A stretch of DNA of 64,000 bases. It comes from Notamacropus eugenii. Taxonomy: Eukaryota > Chordata > Mammalia > Diprotodontia > Macropodidae. Both the position numbers and the translations under genes were made by a program. Of the stretch, positions 1 through 10,959 are shown one piece after another. The stretch lies in the NCBI RefSeq assembly GCF_028372415.1, contig NC_092876.1, forward strand, positions 58,738,385-58,802,384, given 5' to 3'. The notes below the pieces were generated by a model. That model did not search any database. It was not told where the DNA came from and saw nothing but the letters and a program-made list of their open reading frames with translations. Each line of letters begins with the position of its first letter. The stretch's first letter is position 1.

Positions 1-84
1 TTTATCTGTCATCCTATCTCCCTTCCACCTTCTATCTATCTACCCTCTTTCCATCTATCAATTATCTTGTAATATAATAAAATT
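1..84. repeat. Degenerate CTAT/CCTT-rich low-complexity sequence
   Basis: Short runs of 'ctatctatc' and pyrimidine-rich sequence, then an A/T-rich stretch. Nothing else is visible before the LINE insertion that follows. Confidence 0.5.
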
Positions 85-299
85 CAATACATAAGTTCTT
101 TTTAATATCCTTTTTATTTTTTAAATATATATTTTATTTTCCCCCAGTTACATGTTAAAAGAAATTTTTACCATTTGTTTTTTTTAATTTTGATTACTAA
201 GTTCTGTCCCTCTCTTTTCTCCCTCCCTTCCCTACTCCCTGAGACAGTAAGCAATCAGATACAGGTTACACATGCCTGGTCATGCAATACATAAGTTCT
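85..299 (-). mobile_element. 5'-truncated L1-type LINE 3' end with perfect 15-bp TSD
   Basis: The direct repeat caatacataagttct is present at 85-99 and again, identical, at 285-299. Between them lie a T-rich stretch and then 'cccccagttacatgttaaaa...' and '...gcaatcagatacaggttacacatgc', which resemble the 3' untranslated region common at marsupial L1-type 3' ends, read on the minus strand. The T-rich end next to the left TSD is the antisense of the LINE A-tail. The body is only about 185 bp, so the copy is heavily 5'-truncated. Identical TSD copies suggest a fairly young insertion. Confidence 0.8.
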
Positions 300-659
300 A
301 AAGCTGTCCTATTTGTCTAGGATTTCCTCTGAACTCACCTGCTATTTTGACAAAAGTGATATGAGAATTCTCTCCCTGATCGCCTGAGAGAAGCCAGCCT
401 GCTGCCCAATACCAGTATTGGGATCCATCCTGAAGTTCAACTCAAAAGACACCACAAAAGTTTCTGTATTCCCATTCCATTCAACAATTCAATTCAACAT
501 TTACCAAGTACCTAAAATCAATTAATCATCAAGCATTTATTTTTAGCTTTTTAATTTTTTTCAGTTAATGGGCATTTTAAATTATCTGTTTTCTATATTC
601 TTTCAAGTTCCCCTTCTCAAAATTTTCCTACTGACCTTAAAGATTTGTTAAACTCCAGC
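300..659. other. Sequence without recognised gene; short L2 tail
   Basis: About 490-545 ('caattcaacatttaccaagtacc...') resembles an L2 3' end on the minus strand. I recognise nothing else. Confidence 0.4.
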
Positions 660-805
660 ACTCCTGTAATGAGCAATATATACGCACATACACATAGTTG
701 TATATACACACACATAGTATGGAACACGTGCATGTGTGTATATGTAATATATATGAATGTATATGTAACATACATATAGGTATATGTAATATATGTATAG
801 AGAGA
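660..805. repeat. Degenerate (TA/CA)n microsatellite
   Basis: Alternating purine-pyrimidine sequence of the 'tatacacacacatag', 'atgtgtgtatatgtaat' type, imperfect throughout. Confidence 0.8.
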
Positions 806-825
806 GCAGAAATTAAAAAATTTTA

Positions 826-1419
826 CAGATGGAAGAGACTTTAGAACATAGAATGTCAGAGTAAGTTGGGACATCAGAACCTAAAATGTTAAAGCTAGAA
901 GGAAATTTCAAAGACAAAATGTCAGAGGTGGGAGGGATTTCAGAAAATATGATGTTAGAAGAAACCTTAGAACAAAAAATATGTTCTAAACTGGGAAGGC
1001 CTTTAGAACATTGAATATTAGTGCTGAAAGAGACCTTGGAAACACAGAATGTCTGAGCTGGGAGAGATTTAAGAATATAGAATATCAGAGTTGGAAAGTA
1101 CATTAGAACACAGTTATTCAAGAGGGAAAGAACCCTAGAATGTAGAATCTCAAAGCTGAAAGGACTGTTAGAACATAGAATGTTTGAGCTGAAAGGGACC
1201 TTAGAATGTAAAATGTCTGAGCTGGGAAAGACATAAGAACCTAGAGTATCAAAGGTGGAAAGGACCCTAGAACACAGAATGTCAGGGCTGGAAGGGATCT
1301 CAGGGCACAGAGTGTTAGAACGTAATGTGTTTAAGTTGAGGATTTTAGAACATATAATGTTGGAACTAGACAGGTCTTTAAATATAGAATTTACAAACTG
1401 AGAGAGATCTTAAGAATTA
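826..1419 (-). repeat. 33-bp-type minisatellite, array 1
   Basis: About 18 degenerate units of roughly 30-33 bp, each of the form 'cttagaacatagaatgtcagagctgggagg', so the CR1/L3-tail consensus is on the minus strand. Units differ widely, so the array is old. To the right, beyond an L1-type insertion at 1429-1740, a minus-strand MIR continues from about 1741. The array therefore occupies the 3' tail of that SINE. Confidence 0.85.
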
Positions 1420-1428
1420 TCTGGTACA

Positions 1429-1740
1429 GAAAAAGAATTATGGAGTGTGAATGCAGATCAAAGTACACTATTTTCACTTTTTTTTTGGTTTTGTTTTTGG
1501 TGACTTTTCCCTTTTATTCTGTTTTTTTTCTTTCACAACATGACTAATGTGGAAATATGTTTATATGATTGTGCATATATAACCTGAGTTGCTTGCCTTC
1601 TTGGAGAGGGGGAATGGAAAGCAGGAAAGGAGAAAAAAAAAGAAACTCCAAAGCTTATAAAAAATGAATGTTGAAAACTATCATTACATGTGATTAGAAA
1701 AAATAAAATACTATTTACCAAAAGAAAAGAAAAGAAATTT
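1429..1740 (+). mobile_element. 5'-truncated L1-type 3' end with TSD
   Basis: The 3' portion ('gaatgttgaaaactatcattacatgtgatt...aataaaatac') matches the marsupial L1 3' UTR type and ends in an A-rich tail at 1720-1738. The repeat tctggtaca flanks it at 1420-1428 and 1741-1749. It interrupts the junction between array 1 and its MIR. Confidence 0.75.
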
Positions 1741-1870
1741 TCTGGTACAACCCTGTCCCTTTACACAGTAGGAAATTGAGATGTAGGGAAGAAAAGGGAT
1801 TTTGCCAAGAACTAACACTGAGTTACTGTATTGGCAAAGGCAGACTGTAAATCTGTCTCTTGATTTCAGT
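1741..1870 (-). repeat. MIR-type SINE fragment
   Basis: 'ccctttacacagtaggaaattgag' and '...ttttgccaagaactaacactgag' match the antisense MIR core. It continues array 1 once the L1-type insertion is taken out. Confidence 0.65.
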
Positions 1871-2744
1871 CATTACTATTGATAATCATGGAATTTCTCC
1901 CCTTAGAAAGGCATTTCTAAAAGTCAACAATCCTCTCCTCTACCCTCTCTAATTTGCTCAGTTTATTCAAAACCCTACATGGTATCAGATAGACTAAAAC
2001 TCATAGGAAGTAATAAATGACATATCACAGCCATAAAAACCATTATTAGACTATGATGGATTTTGGGGTGATGATTTATAATACTTAATACTAAACATCC
2101 ATAAAAATCAAGTAATCTCACTTTGAGTGTTTACATTTGAGTTAATGATTGCTAGAGAATAAAATATCTACCAGGGTTAGGAAGAGAGACGATAGAGGCA
2201 GTCTGGCCCAAGGTGTGCAATGACCCAAGATGCCCCTGGTATCAATTAGTTATGTGAGCATAAGCAAGTCACTCAAACCTCTAGACCTCAGTTTTTACAC
2301 CTGTTAAATGGGAATATCAATCAATTAATCAGTCAACAAGCCAGGTACTGTACTAGGTACTAGAAATAACAATTACAAATACCGAAGCCAATCTCTTGTT
2401 TTCAGGAGCAATGCTATACGTAGTACCATTTCCCTTCTTGGCTCTTCCTCTGATTCTGACTCGACTCCACCATCATGCCTCAGCTACCTCTCACTACAGA
2501 ACTTTCTTCAGGGTGTGGGACCTCTTCAACCTAAAATATGCATCTTTCCCTGAAGTCTTCCCACCCTGAAACATCCCTCCACCATGTCAACCCCCTTCTC
2601 CCACTGGTAAGTTCCTGGGTGGGGCCTTTGGGTCTCCATTTTGAGGAGCAGCCCAAGACAGTATTCATCCCCTTCTGACTTTGCTTCTGATTTTCTGGGC
2701 TTCAATACCAAGCCCCTAAGCATTCACCCTTCTCCACATGCACA
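1871..2744. other. No gene seen; MIR and L2 scraps
   Basis: MIR-like sense sequence near 2190-2320 ('agcaagtcactcaaacctctagacctcag') and an L2 3'-end piece near 2320-2385 ('gccaggtactgtactaggtactag'). The rest is unrecognised. Confidence 0.5.
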
Positions 2745-2835
2745 CTTGTCAGCTTTCTTTTTGCTTTGTCCTCCCCTATTAGAATATAAGCACCAGGCTT
2801 GGCATACAGTAAGAGCTTAATAAACTCTGTTGCCT
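2745..2835 (+). repeat. L2 3' end
   Basis: 'ttagaatataagcaccaggcttggcatacagtaagagcttaataaact' is the L2/MIR-family 3' terminus. Confidence 0.6.
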
Positions 2836-2934
2836 GAGTGTCTAGCTACTTCCCAGGACTATTTTAAGGCTCAAGTGAGATAATATATGAGAAATATTTC
2901 ACAAACTTGTGAATATCTAAACATGTAAATATCT

Positions 2935-3064
2935 GAACTATTATTACCTTAGAGACCATCCAATCTAAGCCCCTCATTTCCCCACTAAGAAACTGAGACT
3001 CAGAGAAAAAAAGGACTTGCTTAAAGTCATATAGAATGTAGGTAGCAGGGCTAAGATTTGAACC
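2935..3064 (-). repeat. MIR SINE fragment
   Basis: Antisense MIR: 'cctcatttccccactaagaaactgagactcagagaa' followed by '...gtagcagggctaagatttgaacc'. Confidence 0.7.
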
Positions 3065-3300
3065 CCGCTCAGTGGTGCAGTGGATAGAGCACCAGGCCTG
3101 GAGTCAAGAAGACCTGCATTCAAACCCAGCCTCAGTCATTTATTAGCGGGTTGGGTAAAGCCATTTAACCCTGTTTGCCTCAGTTTCCTCATTTGTAAAA
3201 TGAGAAGGAAATGGCCAACCACTTCAGATCTTTGCCAAGAAAACTCTCAAGAAGTCCATGAAAAGTGAGACATGACTGAAATAACTGAAAAATAACAAAG
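3064..3300 (+). mobile_element. Mar1-type CORE-SINE
   Basis: The tRNA-like head 'gtggtgcagtggatagagcacc...tggagtcaagaagacc' is followed by the core 'cctcagtttcctcatttgtaaaatgag' and an RTE-like tail 'caagaaaactc...atgaaaagtgagacatgactgaaataac'. This is close to full length. Confidence 0.85.
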
Positions 3301-3324
3301 GACCATACTACCTAAGCTGGAGAA

Positions 3325-3610
3325 TCATAGACTCACCAAATTTCAGATCAAAAGGGACCTTAGCAGCTATCAGTGCAACTCAAGCCCCAAAGGAATCTCC
3401 AATATAATATACCCAACAAATGATCTTCCAGCCTCTGCTTTGTGACAAATGATTAATGTTGATTGGAACAAAATAGGGGTCTAATTAATCATCCATCACA
3501 TCTTGAAGACCTCCAAGGAGGAGGAGCCCCCCATCCCTCAAGACAGGCCATTCCTTGTATGGGAAGTATTTCCTGATATCAAACCTAAATCTGTAGAATG
3601 AAGGCCTGAT
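3325..3610 (-). mobile_element. CR1/L3 LINE 3' region
   Basis: Reads 'agaatcatagactc...aaaagggaccttagcag', then '...tgatcttccagcctctgctt...tgaagacctccaaggaggaggagc', then '...caggccattccttgtatgggaag'. This is the order seen in antisense CR1/L3 3' ends. Confidence 0.75.
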
Positions 3611-3639
3611 AGATGAAATTCTCAGCCATGGCTGTACTT

Positions 3640-3900
3640 GTAGTAGAGGGAAAAGGGCCAGATTTAAAATCAGGAGAAACCTTTAGTTCAAATCCTTCTT
3701 TGGGTATTTCCCAGCTCTAGGACCCCAACCTGGGGCAGAGGAAGGAGCTGCTGAACCCTAAGTGACTCTTATTACCTGTATTATTACCTTGGACAGGTCA
3801 CTTCATCTGTGTGGGCCTCAGTTTCCTTATCTGTAAAATAAGCTGATTAGACTGGATGACCTCTAAGGTCCATTCCATTTCTAAATCTAGGGTTCTTTAA
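3640..3900 (+). repeat. MIR-type SINE with single CR1/L3-type tail
   Basis: Core 'cctcagtttccttatctgtaaaataag' is followed by 'gactggatgacctctaaggtccattcc...'. This is the unexpanded form of the tail that makes up the minisatellite units elsewhere in the window. An unrelated stretch may interrupt the middle. Confidence 0.7.
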
Positions 3901-4079
3901 GTACCCAATACTATTTAAGTTTCCATTTCCCTCTCTGAAAAATGTAGTATTTATTTCACAGGACTATCAAGAGGTTCCAGCCAAATAGCGAATGGGAAGT
4001 ACTCTGCAGCTGTTATTGTGTGACTCTTCGAGAGAGGGATATTACCTTCCGTATTGGAGGGTATGTATACACTAGGAAA

Positions 4080-4140
4080 GTCCACAGAATCAAAGCTCTA
4101 GAGCTGGAAGGAGATTTGAGGGCCATCTAGAGCATTTTTA
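4080..4140 (-). repeat. CR1/L3-type tail fragment
   Basis: 'agaatcaaagctctagagctggaaggagatttgagggccatctag' is a single antisense tail unit. Confidence 0.6.
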
Positions 4141-4189
4141 TTCAGCAAGGTCTTTTCAGATTTCTTTTTTCATCCTCCTTTGCATTGCA

Positions 4190-4320
4190 AGTCAGTATGG
4201 CTCAGTGGTTGGAGTGAGCCAATCACAGAGTGAGGAAAACCTGGATTCCAGTCTCACCTCTGACACCTACTGACTGTGTGACCCTGGCCAACTCACTGAC
4301 CCTCTCTTTTCCTGAAGCAA
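4190..4320 (+). repeat. MIR SINE
   Basis: 'ggctcagtggttggagtg...cctggattccagtctcacctctgacacctactgactgtgtgaccctggccaa' covers the tRNA head and core. Confidence 0.75.
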
Positions 4321-4479
4321 AGTTACAAGAGCTAATGCAGCGTCATTTTGGCAGAGGGAGTCCCCATACCAGGAATTCCCTCTACTGATTAAAAACCAGA
4401 TCCATCCCCAAACCAAAAATTTAATAACCTTGGAGAATTCCATATCACTAAGGCTTGACTATTTAAACTATCACCCCAT

Positions 4480-4560
4480 GACTGAATGCTTAGGTTGTTT
4501 CCAGGTTTTTTGCAGTTATAAATAATGCCATTTCAAATATCTTTAATCAGAAAGCTCTTT
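4480..4560 (-). repeat. Possible L1-type 3' region scrap
   Basis: 'ggttgtttccaggttttttgcagttataaataatgcc' resembles the internal 3' region of marsupial L1-type copies. Short and uncertain. Confidence 0.4.
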
Positions 4561-4639
4561 TCTTTATTCATTTTTAACATTTTCAGGTCATTAGAGACTC
4601 AAAACAGTGTACCTCCTCTCCTGATAGCTGAGACAGGCT

Positions 4640-4855
4640 TAAGGCAGTGTCTTATTAATAATAACTGTCATTTGTAGAGGGCTTAAAAATGTGTAAAGTA
4701 CTGTATGTCTTACTGAGACTCCCAGCCTGTGGGGTGGGTGCTGGAGGGATTATTGTTCCCAGTTTACAAATGAGGAACCTCAGGCTCCAAAGGATTAAAT
4801 GATTTGCCCTGCCTGTGTTCACACAGCTAGCAAGTCTTAGGGGCAACACTGAAAT
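4640..4855 (-). repeat. MIR3-type SINE
   Basis: 'gtagagggcttaaaaatgtgtaaagtactg...gggattattgttcccagtttacaaatgaggaacctcaggc...cacacagctagcaagtc' is the antisense MIR3 layout (L3-type tail, then core). Confidence 0.7.
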
Positions 4856-5014
4856 ATTTATCGTCCCAATTCCAGATCTAGCAAGCTAGTCATTCAGTAT
4901 TGTTCCTCAGTGCTGACTGTTCCCAGTCACTAAGGTCCCAAAGACCAGCTAAAAACCAGGAGCGTGGAAGGATAGGTGCCATTGAATCACCACTGACTAG
5001 GACAGCTACATAAA

Positions 5015-5150
5015 ACAGTGAAAATGACAGCTAGTGTTTTATAGTCTTTGAAGTTCTTCCCTCCCAACAGACCTGTTCCATTGGTTATGGGAGAGGAATT
5101 GTCCCCATTTTATAGATGAGGAAAATGAGACTCAGAGAGACAAAAGAAAA
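5015..5150 (-). repeat. MIR3-type SINE
   Basis: 'gacagctagtgttttatagtctttgaagttc...ccccattttatagatgaggaaaatgagactcagagag'. Confidence 0.65.
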
Positions 5151-5199
5151 TGGACCTTCCCAGTCTGGCTAGAGCCTACCTTTCCCTACTTAGAATATA

Positions 5200-5605
5200 T
5201 TATTCTCTTATTGGTCTCCTTGAGGTGCCTCACACCACAATTCCATTTCCATCTCCATTCCTTTGCCCAGGCTGTGCCCCCTCCTTGGAATACATCCTTT
5301 CCTCGTTTTTACTTTGTAAAATCTCTAGTGTCTTTCAAAGCCCAGCTCAGAAAGATACATCAGTCCTGTCCTGTTCCATGACCTTCTCTCCCAACTATGA
5401 ATGCCTTCCCATTCTCCACTAAAGCTACTTTGTGTTAATTTTGTGTCTATTTTGTTTCAATGTATATGTGTACATACTGATTTCCCCCCTCCAAAAAAAT
5501 GAAGCATCTTGAGAGCAGAGACTGTTGTCTCTATATCTCTTGCTTCCAGCGCAGTATTTGGCCCAAATTAGGTACTTAATAAATGCTGATTTGTTTATTA
5601 TTTTT
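5200..5605 (+). mobile_element. L2 3' region
   Basis: Sense L2 landmarks appear in order: 'cattcctttgcccaggctgtgccccctccttggaat', '...tctttcaaagcccagctcag', '...agcatcttgagagcagagactgt', and '...taggtacttaataaatgctg'. Confidence 0.7.
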
Positions 5606-5995
5606 TCAGATGTATTAATTTGTTTGTTTTCAGTTTTCAACAATCACTTTCATAAGTTTTACATTTTCTCCCCCTCCCTCCCCAAGATAGCATGCAATCT
5701 TATATGGGCTCTACAACTATATTTTTATTAAACATATTTTCACATTAGTCATGTTGCATAGAAAAATCATAACAAATGGGAGAAACCATGAGAAAAACAA
5801 AACAAAACCCAACATAGCAAAGGAGAACATAGTTGCTTCATTCTGCATTCCAACTCCATAGTTCTTTCTCTGGATGTGGATGGCATTTTGCCTTGAGTCC
5901 TTGGTTTAGAAATGTTTTAGGTCCTTGCATTGCTGTGAAGGGCTAAGTCTATCAGAAACAGTCCTCGCACACTGTGGCTGTTACTGTGTATAATG
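5606..5995 (-). mobile_element. Older L1-type 3' region
   Basis: 'agaaaaatcataacaaatgggagaaaccatgag', '...actccatagttctttctctggatgtggatggcatttt' and '...tgttactgtgtataatgttctcctggctctg' match a very common marsupial L1-type 3' region in this orientation. No TSD is visible. Confidence 0.7.
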
Positions 5996-6029
5996 TTCTC
6001 CTGGCTCTGTTCACTTCACTTAGCTATAT

Positions 6030-6115
6030 ATAGCAGTCAGTATGCTAAGCAGTGGGGATACAAAAAGAGGGAAAAGATAGTTCCTGCCCTCAAGGAGTTT
6101 AAGTTCATCCTTGTT
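6030..6115 (-). repeat. L2 3'-end fragment
   Basis: 'atgctaagcagtggggatacaaaaagag...tcctgccctcaaggagtttaag'. Confidence 0.65.
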
Positions 6116-7680
6116 ACATTATCAACCAACATCCACAATGCCTACGACGTGACTTGTTCCCCTCTGCTTTGTTGATAGAGTAAGGAAAGCAGAGACCTGT
6201 ACACTCTCTGACAAAGCCATCTCTGAGAGAACTGGGAAGAAATCAGAAGGAATTGTTAAAGCCCCAGCTGCTGCTGACCTTGTGACATGAATTCATCAGC
6301 ACAAATTCCTTTGGGTTCTCTGCCCTGTACCTCAGGCAGCTCATCAGCACAGCCCAGTCCATAAGAATCACCAAGAGGACATAGACAGTGACAGAGGAAC
6401 TTAACAGACACACAGGGCACACACAGGGGTACACATAGCCTCAGGGTAGAGGGCTGATTCATGCTCTCCTCAGAGCTATTGCAGCAACTACTGCCTTCCA
6501 CCGCTCCTCCCTTCAGCTGCCCCTGCTTTCTTGGCTCTGCTAATGAGACACAGGGATACAACATAGGGACATATTTCCTGAAACTGGGATTATGTTCACA
6601 AAAGACAAGACATCAAGAATGCCCCAGTTATAAAAAATGGTGCATGGAGTCATATTGGAATTAGAAGGCAGGATGACTTCATGCTGGGCAACCAACATGC
6701 TCTATGGATTCAAGAGTCTTCTAATTCCCCTCTTCCCCTTCCCTCACCCACCTAGTACATAACTGAGCTTGCCCTGCGATAAAGGAGATTGGGACCCAGC
6801 CATCTCACACATCAACATTGTAGAATGGTGGAGAACTGCCACACTAGGTGGGCCAAGTCCAAGGGCAGCCTCCCCCAGAACCATCACTGAGATTGCTTTA
6901 GACTGAAGACCTCCTGCAATGGAGGTCCAACAACCCCTCCTGGGTGATTGCCATTGTGCTCTCTCCCCCAACAGAGCCCAGACTTTGAGCCTTCCTTCCC
7001 TAGAGTAACTGAATAGAGATCCATTGTTTTAGGTGTCAGAGACTTCTGGGATTCTTCTGTGGCATCCACATCTAAAATTACTGGAGAAGGCTAGGATGTG
7101 TATATTTTGATGTCCTTTAGCAATCATGTTTTAGCATTTAGCCAAAAGAAAGAACCTGGACCTGTGATTAGTTAGTATGAAGAATTTCTGGACTAGGAAA
7201 TGCCCTATCATGGCAGGCTGGCGTCTTCTCTGCCAGGGCTGCTTAGGGCCCAAGAGTTGCTGATGGCCCAGGGTAAAGCAGCGATTCACCAATGATTATA
7301 TCATACTGCTTCAGCGTACCAAACTGTGGTCACAACCAACTCTGGGGATATCATTATGGAACTAAAAAGCAAAACTCTGAAGGAGCTGAATCAGGGACCT
7401 CACTATATTTGGTTTAGCCAAGTAGGCCAGATGTGTCAAGGGAATGTTGGTTGATATACAGATGACATAACATCAAAGGAGGTGAACTTGGATCTTTAGT
7501 TTCAAAGTTGGAAGGGATATGGGTCAGTGGACAGAAGGAGGGAGAAAAAGAGAAACCACTGCCATGCATGTGAAATATGTAACATATATGTCATTGGCAT
7601 GTAAGGATGACAAAATGGAGGCAGCTCTGGGTTTGGATATGAAGCACACTTAATTTCTTGGTCTTATGTTATCTCTTCTG
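6116..7680. other. No recognised gene or repeat
   Basis: Mixed-composition sequence with no family I can name. The short ORFs on both strands have no recognisable domain and no splice-site context. The stretch at about 7225-7440 is non-repetitive by eye. Confidence 0.4.
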
Positions 7681-7825
7681 AGATTCCCTCACAGATCTGG
7701 CATTGTATGTGCCAAGGGCCCTCCCAGCTCTGACCTTCTGTGTTCTAAGGCCCTCCCAGCTCTGACCTTCTGTGTTCTAAGGCCCTCCCAGCTCTGACAT
7801 CCTGTGTTCTAAGCTTTCTTCCAGA
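7680..7825 (+). repeat. 33-bp-type minisatellite, array 2
   Basis: Two consecutive 32-bp units starting at 7718 and 7750 ('gccctcccagctctgacc...') are identical. A third, changed unit and a degenerate leading unit flank them. Confidence 0.9.
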
Positions 7826-8259
7826 CCTTCTATTCAACGTTTCTATGATTAGATGAATTTGTCTGGTCTCAAATGGGAACGACACCCCCTTCTGCCCCTG
7901 CACCTCAGCTAACCCACAGGGCCCAGGCCTTGGCCAACTTCTTGGCCCCAGTTTCCTCAGCTATAACATAAGAAATGATCATCAGAAATATGACTAAGAA
8001 TTGAAAAATTGCATTGAAAGTTAGATGTAGTGACTAAGAGGAAGGAAGGAGGTGTCCCTCTGTCCCTCCCCAGCCCAGCATGCTTCCAGTGGTTTCTCAA
8101 TTGTCCCTGGCAACGTCTGGTAAAGCTGGAGGAACATAGGTGTGGATGAACAGAAGGGGTTTCCAGAAAGCTGGCTGAGCACAGCATTGCAACAATCTCC
8201 TCACTGCTCCCGCTGACTCCTTCCTAGAATCACTTCCACACTAGCTGATTATCTGGGGC
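7826..8259. other. No gene seen; MIR scrap
   Basis: Only 'cccagtttcctcagctataacataag' near 7945 is recognisable as MIR core. Confidence 0.4.
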
Positions 8260-8805
8260 CAGATAAGTTTTATTCATGTAGGCATCTGGCCATGTTATTC
8301 TCCTGCTCAAAGATCTTCTCCAGCTCCCCATTGCCTACCAAGTAAAGTAGAAATTCCCTTACCTGGCATTCAAGATCCTTCACAACCTGGAGCCATCCTG
8401 CTATTCAACAGCCTTATCCTATATCAATCCTCTCTACATAACATACTTAAGGTTCTATCCAAAATGGAGGGCTTTTCCACTAGGATATTCCATGCACTCA
8501 TGCCCATCAGAAAGACTTCCTCCTCTTCTCCTTCTTCTCATTGGTTCTTTAAAGCCCAGTTCTAATGCCCTCTGCTCTTGGAAGCTACCTTTTCCCCAGA
8601 TCCCCTGGCTAGATCATGACCTTTGCCCTCAGACATCATGCTTTACTTTCTTTTGTGCCTCTAGAATGATCAGATCATGTCATATGAATCCTCAGTCTCT
8701 ATTTGTGTTTGATGCTTTTACCAGATTGGGAACTCCACAAGGGTAGGGATCTTGTCTTAATTTAATTTTGTATTACTCCCAATGCCTAGCACAGGTCTAA
8801 TTGAA
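8260..8805 (+). mobile_element. L2 3' region, long copy
   Basis: Ordered L2 landmarks: 'ctgctcaaagatcttctccagctccccattgcctacc', '...cattcaagatccttcacaacctgg', '...aaagcccagttctaatgcc' and '...actccacaagggtagggatcttgtc...atgcctagcacagg'. This is the 3' half kilobase of L2, sense strand. Confidence 0.8.
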
Positions 8806-8920
8806 TGAACAAATTTTACGGATAAGGAAACTGATATAACCTGCTCAGGGTCTCACAGGGAGTCACTGAGCCTCTCAAAGCACTGCATTATTTGGTCTCC
8901 ATTACATCCAACACTACTGG
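8806..8920 (-). repeat. MIR fragment
   Basis: 'ttacggataaggaaactgatataacctgctcagggtctcacagggag'. Confidence 0.6.
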
Positions 8921-9644
8921 CCCAGCCCTGAGAGTGCCCCAAAAGCAAATCGAATTGGGACTCAACCTTGGCACTCTGCCGGGGACCACCTGTCCCTGGG
9001 GGCCTGGCCCAGCCACTAGAGAGGAGCCAGCATGCTGGTGAGAACATGGCAGGCTAGGCATGCACTTGCTTGCCTGAGAATGGAGCCAAGAGGGTGAGCT
9101 CACCCCTGATTCAGCCTCCCAAGCACGCTGGGTGGAGCACAAGGGGGTGGGGTCTCTGCCCAGGGAGAGGTGGTGCCTAAGATAGCTTTAACAGGCAAGG
9201 TGCGTGCTGCAGGCTCAAAAGCCAGGTGTGTGAGTCAATGGAAGAGGTGACGCCTTTCCCTTAAAAGGGGAACAGCTTAGCTCTTTCCATGGTCCCCTGC
9301 CCATCACATCATCCTTAATAAAAAAAAGAGCAAATCTAAGAGTTGGCACTATTTTTTAACTGAGGTAATGTTTCATGATCTTTTAGAAATAAAGGATGAA
9401 AGCAACCACAAACAGAATCCAAATGAACAGGAGGTTCAGGGGCAGGACAGAAACGGGGCCTAAGGAACATGAATAAGGTGGAGAATCATGCCAGGGTAGT
9501 TTTCCTACTCATTGTGCTCAACTTCATATCTGCCCTCTCCCCCTAAACAATTTGTCCTTGAGGAGGGATTCAGGGCCCTCATGGGCTTTCCTCACCATCA
9601 TGATAGTAGAAAGGAGCCTTGTCAGCCCTGTCCAGAGAAGACCT
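8921..9644. other. No recognised gene or repeat
   Basis: No family recognised. GC is somewhat higher around 8920-9190. The minus-strand ORFs here overlap one another and show no domain. Confidence 0.4.
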
Positions 9645-9915
9645 TGGAATAAAGACCGTCAGAGCAGGAACACAGAAGGTCAGAGCTGGAAGGGCACTTA
9701 GAAAATAGGTCAGAGCTGAGAGGGCTCTTAGGGCACAGAATGTCAGAGCTAGGAGAGCCCTTAGAACATAGAACATCAAAACTAGGAGGGTCCTTAGGGC
9801 AGAGAATATCAGATCAGGAAGGGATCTTAGAACGGAAATTATTAGAGTTGGAAGGGATTTTTAACCTAGAACTTCAGAACTGGAAGGAATAATAGAACAT
9901 AGGCTGTCAGAGATG
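9645..9915 (-). repeat. 33-bp-type minisatellite, array 3
   Basis: About 8 units of the 'agggcacagaatgtcagagctagg' type, moderately diverged. No flanking SINE body is obvious. Confidence 0.85.
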
Positions 9916-9929
9916 GAAATACTGATTCA

Positions 9930-10070
9930 TTTTTGTTCACGTTGTTTCATTGTACTCAGCACAATGTCTGGAACATAGTTGTAGTATTCCTAGCACCTAC
10001 ACAGAGCCTGAGATATTGTAGACACAATAAATTGTTGTTAGGTTGAATTGAATTGAATGAAGGTTGGTTC
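9930..10070 (+). repeat. L2 3' end
   Basis: 'tactcagcacaatgtctggaacatag...agacacaataaattgttg' resembles the L2 terminus. Confidence 0.5.
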
Positions 10071-10732
10071 CTTCCTTTAAAAGATAATTTTTTCTCAGTA
10101 TGACGTTGCTGCCCTTCTCTTCATCCTGTTCCCAAACCCTTTGGCTTATCCTAGAAACAGAACAAAAAGTCTCTATTCCTATCACAGAGCAGAGAACTCC
10201 AGATTTGTATTCAGAAGACTTGAGTTGGAATCTTGGCTCTTTTACACTTGAACAAATTCCTTGTACTCTATAGCCATGTCTTTCCTTCTTTGTTTCTTCT
10301 TTTTTAAAAGGCCTATTGGAAATAGGTTTGGGCTTCCCTTTTCTCTCTCACACCTCCTGGACCTCTTTGGTTCTTGGTCTCCCTAACATACTGAGCATGT
10401 AACACTGCACTGGATGGCCTCTACTGTTCTTTCCATGTCTAATGTCTATGATCCTCCTGTCAGTGGCCAAAACTCCACCCCACCCCCAGCGCTGAGAGCC
10501 AGCTAAGAGCCTTCCTTGAGGTCAAAGAAGGCTTCTGGGACTCAATGCGTTCCAAGAACCTGAATTAGCCAGTCTGACCCAGGTCAGGGGGGATGGAGGC
10601 AGGTGTACAATAATGAGAACCCAGGGTATTCAAACACCGGGCACTGGGCATGGATTAATCAGTAACCTAGTGATATGATTAAAGTCTCCAATGACTCCTA
10701 GCTGCTACACACACCTGAGTAGCAACAACTTA
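10071..10732. other. No gene seen; MIR scraps
   Basis: A weak MIR-like stretch lies at about 10195-10450. Otherwise unrecognised. Confidence 0.35.
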
Positions 10733-10868
10733 CAGGGGTGGGGAACCTGCGGCCGCAAGGCCACATGTGGCCTTCTAGGTCCTCAGATGTGACCCTTGAA
10801 CTGAATCCAAACTTCGTGGCTTCAGTTTTGATTCAGTCACACTTGAGGTCATAGGTTCCCCATTCCTG
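10733..10868. mobile_element. hAT-type MITE
   Basis: Starts 'caggggtggggaacctgcggcc' and ends 'ataggttccccattcctg', an imperfect terminal inverted repeat of about 15 bp. The inside contains 'aaggccacatgtggcc'. The sequences flanking the ends (acaactta / attattaa) no longer make a convincing 8-bp TSD. The related copy at 24969-25082 has one. Confidence 0.75.
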
Positions 10869-10959
10869 ATTATTAAGATCAAAATTTTAGAAGTCTTCAG
10901 CTGAAAAACTAATCCTCCAAAGAGCAACTTGACATCAGTCCAATGGAGAAACCACACAG

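Noticed and set aside
826-1419. Regularly spaced direct repeats that might suggest a CRISPR-like array
   Set aside because: Units are contiguous without spacers, diverge like a minisatellite and adjoin a SINE, and the genome is mammalian.
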